Shown: positions 59,425-64,000 of the stretch, piece by piece
Numbering within the stretch: position 1 is the stretch's first letter
How the letters are laid out: the number at the start of each line of letters is the position of its first letter
Source: Demequina sp. NBRC 110054
GTDB lineage: Bacteria > Actinomycetota > Actinomycetes > Actinomycetales > Demequinaceae
Direction: 5' to 3'
NCBI RefSeq assembly: GCF_002090115.1
Contig: NZ_BBRK01000004.1
Coordinates: forward strand, 1,550,001-1,614,000
Length of the DNA: 64,000 nt
The notes under the pieces: model-generated
What the model saw: only the letters and a program-made list of their open reading frames with translations
Database searches by the model: none
What the model was told of the DNA's origin: nothing
Position numbers and translations under genes: made by a program

Positions 59425-59826
59425 GTGAATGCTGAGAGGCCGCGCGTGGTCGGGGATCGCGAGACGCTCGCGAGCGCTCGCCCGGGTGCGAGACTGGAGA
59501 GCATCGACTTCTCCGGCGCCGACCTGACATCTGTCGGGCGGCAGGGACTCATGTGGATCGACCGGTGCAGCTTCGCTCGAGCGGATCTTCGTCAGGCCAC
59601 GCTCGGCGGGTGGTACTTCAGGTTCTGTGATCTCACCGGCGCCAACCTCCGCGGAGCCTCGCTGCGTGATGCGCATTTCTCCGCCTGCGATCTGACAGGC
59701 GCCGACCTGCGCGGCGCGGATCTGGCCGGCGCGACATTCGGAAGCGTCGGCGTCGGCAAGGGTGCCAAGGAGACGCGCCTCGACGGCGTCCTCGTCGACC
59801 CGGGGGTCGACCTGTCCGAGGTCTAG
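59425..59826 (+). CDS. Pentapeptide-repeat protein
   Basis: The 133-residue protein contains consecutive pentapeptide repeats of the form Ala-(Asp/Asn)-Leu-x-x from about residue 25 to 108 (Phe-Ser-Gly-Ala-Asp-Leu, Ala-Asp-Leu-Arg-Gln-Ala, Ala-Asn-Leu-Arg-Gly-Ala, Ala-Asp-Leu-Arg-Gly-Ala). The repeats build a right-handed square beta helix. Some relatives mimic DNA and protect gyrase (Qnr, MfpA); this short one has no feature that shows such a role. It is convergent with a lipoprotein gene 3 bases away. Confidence 0.85.
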   Translation: MNAERPRVVGDRETLASARPGARLESIDFSGADLTSVGRQGLMWIDRCSFARADLRQATLGGWYFRFCDLTGANLRGASLRDAHFSACDLTGADLRGADLAGATFGSVGVGKGAKETRLDGVLVDPGVDLSEV

Positions 59827-59829
59827 CCC

Positions 59830-60537
59830 CTATCCAGCCGTCGCGCCCTGGACGACGCTGTAACTGAGCACGTGCGAGTGCGTCGTCTGCACGGTGCTGT
59901 CGTGCACGGCCTTGCCGCTCCACGTCATGACACCGACGTAGTGCTCGCGCAGGTCGTCGACGTCGAACGTCGTCCGCCAGGTCGTCGTCGCGTCCTCGAA
60001 GTCGGCCATGATGTCCTCGCCGGTCACTGCCGAGGTGGCGGGATAGAGGTAGCCGACGAGCTCGTCGCCGCTGTAGAGGGCCGACACCGCGCCGGGGTAC
60101 ACGTCCAGGATGACGTAGATGGTGGTGTTCGGGATCGCCGTCGCATCGCCACCGTCCGCGGTCGAGGACCAGCCCCAGTCGGTGAGCGAGATCCTGATGT
60201 CGGTCTCGGAGGCCATCTCGAGCGTGTAGGCGAGCTCCGCCGTCGCGGTCTCGTCCTTGTCGGAGCGCGCGACCCGGTACTCCTCGATCGTGAACGGCAG
60301 GTCCTCGGCCCAGCCGGCCGTGTCTTCGACGGTCGGCTCGGACGACGGCTCCCCGTCGGCGTCGGGCGCGGAAGAGGCGGTCGCGCGAGCGGACGCGGAT
60401 GCGGACACGGTCCCGGAGGCTGACGGGGACGTCGCCGAGGGCGACGCGGACGGGTCCGTGCCGTCTGTGCAGCCGGTGAGGACCGCGACCGCCACGACAG
60501 TGGCGAGCCCAGCGGAGACGATGGTGCGGTGCGTCAT
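59830..60537 (-). CDS. Hypothetical lipoprotein
   Basis: The 235-residue protein has a lipoprotein signal (Val-Leu-Thr-Gly-Cys, Cys about residue 22), a Ser/Ala/Thr-rich linker of about 55 residues and a C-terminal domain of unknown type with Ala-Glu-Leu-Ala-Tyr-Thr-Leu and Thr-Thr-Trp-Arg-Thr-Thr-Phe-Asp-Val. The domain looks beta-rich and is expected outside the membrane. The ATG at 60537 is chosen as the start of the signal peptide; an in-frame extension upstream has no signal character. Confidence 0.75.
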   Translation of the reverse strand: MTHRTIVSAGLATVVAVAVLTGCTDGTDPSASPSATSPSASGTVSASASARATASSAPDADGEPSSEPTVEDTAGWAEDLPFTIEEYRVARSDKDETATAELAYTLEMASETDIRISLTDWGWSSTADGGDATAIPNTTIYVILDVYPGAVSALYSGDELVGYLYPATSAVTGEDIMADFEDATTTWRTTFDVDDLREHYVGVMTWSGKAVHDSTVQTTHSHVLSYSVVQGATAG

Positions 60538-60683
60538 GGTTCCCCCTCCAACGACGGGACACGCGACCCCCTGGCATGCAGTGTCCGTCACGAAGTCTAG
60601 CGGTGCCGTCGCGGCGGCCACGAGGCCCTCATGCAGCTGCACGGAGTGTCGGCAATCGGCGGGCGGTCCGCCACAATGGGCCC

Positions 60684-61049
60684 ATGACTGAGCGGAAGCT
60701 GATCACCTCAGGCGGGCCCTGGGAGGAGCGCGTCGCCTACTCGCGCGCAGTCGTCCATGGCGACTGGGCGTTCGTGTCGGGCACCACGAGCGCCGTGAGC
60801 CACGACGTAGCCGAGCAGGCCGACGCCGCGCTCGCGACCATCGCGGAGGCGCTCGCCGAGGGCGGCTTCGCGATGAGCGATGTGGTCCGCGTGCGCTACC
60901 TGCTCCCGAATGTCGAGGACTTCGAGTCGTGCTGGCCGGTGCTGCGCAAGTGGCTCGGCGACGTGCGTCCGGCCGCGACGATGCAGCAATGCGGGCTGAT
61001 CGATCCTGCGCTCAAGATCGAGATCGAGGCGACGGCCTTCCGAGGTTGA
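60684..61049 (+). CDS. RidA family protein (YjgF/YER057c/UK114)
   Basis: The 121-residue protein fits RidA-like enamine/imine deaminases: Tyr-Ser-Arg-Ala-Val near the N-terminus, Val-Ser-Gly-Thr-Thr, Val-Arg-Val-Arg-Tyr-Leu-Leu-Pro and the C-terminal Ile-Glu-Ile-Glu-Ala-Thr-Ala. The Arg around residue 73 corresponds to the substrate-binding Arg region of active RidA proteins. CACAAT ends 6 nt before the ATG. The exact subfamily substrate is unknown. Confidence 0.88.
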   Translation: MTERKLITSGGPWEERVAYSRAVVHGDWAFVSGTTSAVSHDVAEQADAALATIAEALAEGGFAMSDVVRVRYLLPNVEDFESCWPVLRKWLGDVRPAATMQQCGLIDPALKIEIEATAFRG

Positions 61050-61061
61050 GTCGACCGCCGT

Positions 61062-61979
61062 TCAGGGAGACGGCCACGCGAGCTCGCGCTCGCTGACGTA
61101 CTCCCGCTCCGTCCCGTCGAGCGGGTCGGTGAACGCGAGTCGCCGCGCGACGAGCCGCAGCGGGTCGGAGAAGTCGGCCGGATCGTCGGGCAGCACGTGC
61201 GGGTACAGCGGGTCGCCCACGAGCGGCAGCCCCGCGTCCGACATCTGCAGGCGCAGCTGGTGCGTCTTGCCGGTCACCGGCGTGAGTCGGTACCGCGCGA
61301 ACGCGCCGCGCACCTCGAGCACCTCGACGAGCGTCTCGGCATTGGGTTCGCCGGGGATGAGCCGCGCCTGAAGGTCGCCGCGCGTCTTCTCGATCCGGCC
61401 GACGAGGCGCAGCGGGAACTCGACGGTGGCGTCGTACCGCCCGATCGCCTCGTACGTCTTGTCCATCCTGCGCGACTGGAACACCTTCGCGTACGCGCCC
61501 CGCACGTCGCGCCGTGTCGTGAGCACGAGCACGCCGGCGGTCAGGCGATCCAGACGATGCGCGGGCGCCAGATCGGGCAGGTCCAGTTCCACGCGCAGTC
61601 GGATCAGTGCCGTCTGGCGCACGTGCATCCCCCGCGGGGTGGTGGCGAGGAAGTGCGGCTTGTCGACCACGAGCAGGCTGTCGGTGCGATCGAGCAGCGG
61701 GATGGGGGACGGGACCGGCACCTCGGGCGCGAGTTCGCGGTGGAACCAGACGAAGGTGCGCGGGCGGTAGCCCTCGTCCCCGCTCCAGGGGCGCCCCGCA
61801 TCGTCCACGAACGCGCCCTCGGCCAGCCTGCGCTCGACCTCCGCGACGGCCGGGAGCCGGTCGAGGAGGAACTCCCGCATCGTCCCGAACTGGAGCGAGC
61901 CGTCGGGGAGGGGGTCGGGCGTGCGGACCCACGCGGCATCGAGGCCGTGGCGCTGCGGGAGCGGGGAGCGGGGAGGCAT
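61062..61979 (-). CDS. RluA-family pseudouridine synthase
   Basis: The 305-residue protein carries the RluA catalytic loop Ala-His-Arg-Leu-Asp-Arg-Leu-Thr-Ala-Gly (catalytic Asp around residue 146). It also has Lys-Thr-Tyr-Glu-Ala near residue 180 and the C-terminal Gly-Lys-Thr-His-Gln-Leu-Arg and Gly-Asp-Pro-Leu-Tyr-Pro motifs. No S4 domain is seen at the N-terminus. It isomerises uridine in rRNA or tRNA; the target is unknown. The ATG at 61979 begins the conserved part; three GGACGATGC-type 9-mers lie in or just before it. Confidence 0.9.
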   Translation of the reverse strand: MPPRSPLPQRHGLDAAWVRTPDPLPDGSLQFGTMREFLLDRLPAVAEVERRLAEGAFVDDAGRPWSGDEGYRPRTFVWFHRELAPEVPVPSPIPLLDRTDSLLVVDKPHFLATTPRGMHVRQTALIRLRVELDLPDLAPAHRLDRLTAGVLVLTTRRDVRGAYAKVFQSRRMDKTYEAIGRYDATVEFPLRLVGRIEKTRGDLQARLIPGEPNAETLVEVLEVRGAFARYRLTPVTGKTHQLRLQMSDAGLPLVGDPLYPHVLPDDPADFSDPLRLVARRLAFTDPLDGTEREYVSERELAWPSP

Positions 61980-62095
61980 CAGGACGATGCTCGGGCCGGG
62001 TCGGAGTGCACGAGAGGAATCGTACGGACGTGGCCGGGTGGAGCGCTCCTCGGCCCGCACCCAGTCCCGCCGGGCGCCATGTCCGACCCGCGACC

Positions 62096-62101
62096 TATCG
62101 T
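62096..62101 (+). promoter_or_regulatory. -10 box of the TfoX-N gene
   Basis: TATCGT ends 6 nt before the ATG at 62108. Confidence 0.4.
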
Positions 62102-62107
62102 GAGCCC

Positions 62108-62437
62108 ATGGCCACGTCGCGACAGACCATCGACCACCTTCTGGAACAGCTCGCGCCGCTCGACGTGCGGGCCCGTGCGATGTTTGGCGAGTACGGCCTG
62201 TACTGCGACGACAGGTTTGTCGGGCTCGTGTGCGACGACACCGTGTATCTCAAGCCGACGCCCGTGACCGAGGGCTTCGCGCAGGGCGAGCCGTACCCGA
62301 GCGCGAAGCCGCATCCGATCGTCGACGCCGACGCGCTCGAGGATCCCGACAGGCTCAGGGAGCTCTTCGCCGCGACCGCGGAGGCGCTGCCGGCACCCAA
62401 GCCGAAGAGGCCGAGGAGTCGAAGGTCGGCTTCGTAA
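62108..62437 (+). CDS. TfoX N-terminal domain protein
   Basis: The 109-residue protein has the TfoX-N pattern: Val-Arg-Ala-Arg-Ala-Met-Phe-Gly-Glu-Tyr-Gly-Leu-Tyr, Phe-Val-Gly-Leu-Val and Asp-Thr-Val-Tyr-Leu-Lys, then a basic Lys/Arg/Ser tail. Stand-alone TfoX-N proteins are common and of unknown function; the competence role of TfoX in Haemophilus should not be carried over. Confidence 0.82.
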   Translation: MATSRQTIDHLLEQLAPLDVRARAMFGEYGLYCDDRFVGLVCDDTVYLKPTPVTEGFAQGEPYPSAKPHPIVDADALEDPDRLRELFAATAEALPAPKPKRPRSRRSAS

Positions 62438-62438
62438 A

Positions 62439-62456
62439 CCTCAATTCACATTGAGG
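62439..62456. promoter_or_regulatory. Perfect inverted repeat before the CoA-disulfide-reductase gene
   Basis: CCTCAAT-TCAC-ATTGAGG is a perfect 7-4-7 inverted repeat two bases after the TfoX-N stop and 49 bases before the next start. No T-run follows, and an AT-rich TTATGCT lies just downstream, so it may be an operator rather than a terminator. Confidence 0.5.
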
Positions 62457-62504
62457 CATTATGCTCTCGCGAGGAATCAGGACGTCGACGCAGGGAGTCT
62501 CATC

Positions 62505-64000
62505 GTGAGCGAGCAGGGCAAGAGGATCGTCATCATCGGATCGGTCGCGGCGGGCACCTCCGTTGCCGCGAAGGCGAGGCGCAATGACGAGACCGCGAGC
62601 ATCGTCGTCTACGAGAAGGACCGTTTCATCTCCTACTCGTCGTGCGGCCTGCCGTACTACGTGGGCGGCGAGGTCGAGGAGCTCGGCGCGCTGACGCCGC
62701 GCAGCCCCGAGTGGTTCGCCGGCCGCTACCAGGTCGACATGCGCACGGGCCACGAGGTCGAGGCGGTCGACGCCGAGGCCCGCACCCTGACCGTGCGCAA
62801 CCTCGACACCGACGAGGTCTTCACCGACACCTACGACGAGCTGGTCCTCGCGACCGGCGCGGCGCCCGTGGTCCCGGCGTGGCCCGGCGTCGACCTGCCG
62901 GGTGTGTTCCCGGTGCGCAACCCTGCCCACGTCGACCGGATCCGCCAGTGGATCGTCACTCACGACGCGAAGAAGGCGGTCGTGGTCGGCGCGGGCTACA
63001 TCGGCCTCGAGATGGCCGAGCAGCTGGTCCAGGCGGGCCTCGAGGTGACCATCGTCGAGGCGCTCGACCACGCGATGGCGCGGATGGACGCGGACGTGTC
63101 GTGCCTCGTGGACGCCGAGGTGCGCAAGCACGCGGATCTCCGCCTCGCCACGCGCGTGCAGTCGCTTCACGGTGTTGAATCGCGCGGTGTCGAATCGGAC
63201 GGGGACGATGCGGTCGCCGGGGTCTCCGTCACGACGCCGGACGGCCCGGAGGAGAGCATCGAGGCTGACGTCGTGATCGTCGCGATCGGCGTGAGGCCGG
63301 TGACGGCGCTCGCGCAGCAGGCGGGCGCCGAGCTCGGCGCGTCGGGAGCGATCGTCGTCGACGCGCAGATGCGCACGTCCGTCCCGCACGTGTGGGCGGT
63401 GGGCGACGCCGCCGAGTCCTTCAACCTCATCACGGGTGAGCCCACGTGGGTGCCGCTCGGTTCGACCGCCAACAAGATGGGGCGCATCGCGGGCGACGCG
63501 ATCACCGGAGGCGCCCTGGAGCACCGGGGGATCCTTGCCACCGGCATCGTCCGCGTCTTCGACCTGCCTGTCGCCACGACGGGTCTCACCGAGGACGCCG
63601 CTCGCGCCGCGGGCTACGACGTCGAGGTGATCCACAACATCAAGCCCGACCACTCGGAGTACCTGGGCGGCGGCAAGCTCCTCATCAAGGGCGTCGCCGA
63701 CCGCGCGACCGGGCGTCTGCTCGGCGCTCAGGCGGTCGGCCCGGGCGCGGACAAGCGCACGGACGTGTTCGCCACCGCGATCACCTATGGAGCCGAGGCC
63801 GCGGACCTGTTCCACCTGGACCTCGCGTACGCGCCGCCGTTCGCGACCACCAAGGACCCCGTGCACTACACGGGCATGGCGCTCGCGAACGCGATCAGCG
63901 GCGTCGCGCCGCTGATCACCCCAGGCGAGCTGCGTCGCCGCCGCGAGGCGGGCGAGGCGATCCAGGTGGTCGACGTGCGCTCGCCCAAGGACCACGCGCG
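62505..64000 (+). CDS. CoA-disulfide reductase/NADH oxidase-like enzyme with rhodanese domain (3' end outside window)
   Basis: The frame is open from the GTG at 62505 to the window end (498 codons). The flavin disulfide reductase part has an FAD motif Ile-Ile-Gly-Ser-Val-Ala-Ala-Gly (residue 10), a single active-site Cys47 in Ser-Tyr-Ser-Ser-Cys-Gly-Leu-Pro-Tyr-Tyr, an NAD motif Val-Val-Gly-Ala-Gly-Tyr-Ile-Gly-Leu-Glu (about residue 168) and Ala-Val-Gly-Asp-Ala. The last visible residues, Gln-Val-Val-Asp-Val-Arg-Ser, start a rhodanese domain. This matches CoADR-rhodanese fusions that act on CoA disulfide, persulfides or polysulfides. GGGAG precedes the start. Confidence 0.88.
   Translation, partial: MSEQGKRIVIIGSVAAGTSVAAKARRNDETASIVVYEKDRFISYSSCGLPYYVGGEVEELGALTPRSPEWFAGRYQVDMRTGHEVEAVDAEARTLTVRNLDTDEVFTDTYDELVLATGAAPVVPAWPGVDLPGVFPVRNPAHVDRIRQWIVTHDAKKAVVVGAGYIGLEMAEQLVQAGLEVTIVEALDHAMARMDADVSCLVDAEVRKHADLRLATRVQSLHGVESRGVESDGDDAVAGVSVTTPDGPEESIEADVVIVAIGVRPVTALAQQAGAELGASGAIVVDAQMRTSVPHVWAVGDAAESFNLITGEPTWVPLGSTANKMGRIAGDAITGGALEHRGILATGIVRVFDLPVATTGLTEDAARAAGYDVEVIHNIKPDHSEYLGGGKLLIKGVADRATGRLLGAQAVGPGADKRTDVFATAITYGAEAADLFHLDLAYAPPFATTKDPVHYTGMALANAISGVAPLITPGELRRRREAGEAIQVVDVRSPKDHA

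Overview
The window is a 64 kb stretch of high-GC (around 70 % by eye) chromosome from a Gram-positive actinobacterium, most probably of the order Micrococcales. Pointers are the actinobacterial block greA / DUF4307 / small membrane protein / hemolysin III / Z-prenyl synthase, the coproporphyrin-dependent heme genes hemE-hemY-hemQ-hemH, the DUF501-ppx-tRNA-Leu neighbourhood, DtxR-type iron control, and many genes whose start codon lies only 6-8 nt after a TANNNT -10 box (leaderless transcripts). I cannot name a genus. There is no rRNA, no CRISPR array, no recognisable transposase or integrase and no prophage.

Layout. 1-2.6 kb: end of a DUF501 gene, a membrane protein, ppx and a tRNA-Leu(UAA) with a short variable arm. 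2.8-8.6 kb: fructose PTS operon on the minus strand (fruR-fruK-fruA-ptsH-ptsI). 8.9-20 kb: housekeeping genes (Bax1-like protein, MsrA, AI-2E transporter, RlmC, NodB deacetylase, GreA, UppS, PhoH) with several non-coding repeats: four tandem 32-bp units and four copies of a 67-bp dispersed element, two of which flank an acetyltransferase gene. 20-24 kb: first siderophore ABC transporter (minus) behind a DtxR-type iron box. 24.5-31.4 kb: heme synthesis (hemA divergent from hemE-hemY-hemQ-hemH) and a flavin monooxygenase. 31.5-38.2 kb: second siderophore uptake operon (binding protein, two permeases, ATPase, Fes-like esterase), a DtxR-family regulator, and an unknown gene that shares its promoter motif with the operon. 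38-46.7 kb: type II NADH dehydrogenase, fumarase, sugar kinase, xseB and xseA split by a repeat-protein gene, ispH, rmuC. 47-52.5 kb: oligopeptide ABC transporter.

53-57.7 kb is the most unusual part. The last codons of ychF recur four more times downstream, all in the same orientation, 0.75-1.1 kb apart. Three of these copies also share a 23-nt left arm. Between the copies lie one or two small, relatively AT-rich genes that carry their own promoters: unknown proteins, a leucine-rich-variant repeat protein and a nucleotidyltransferase/HEPN pair that looks like a toxin-antitoxin module. This looks like serial insertion of compact cassettes at the 3' end of ychF, each restoring the gene's terminal codons. 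No recombinase is present in the window. 57.8-64 kb: ECF-like sigma factor with a membrane partner, pentapeptide protein, lipoprotein, RidA, pseudouridine synthase, TfoX-N protein and a truncated CoA-disulfide-reductase/rhodanese gene.

A 9-mer, GGACGATGC (or its complement), recurs more than 40 times through the window in genes and spacers, far more often than base composition predicts.

Gene functions are inferred from protein motifs and context read by eye; no database search was run.
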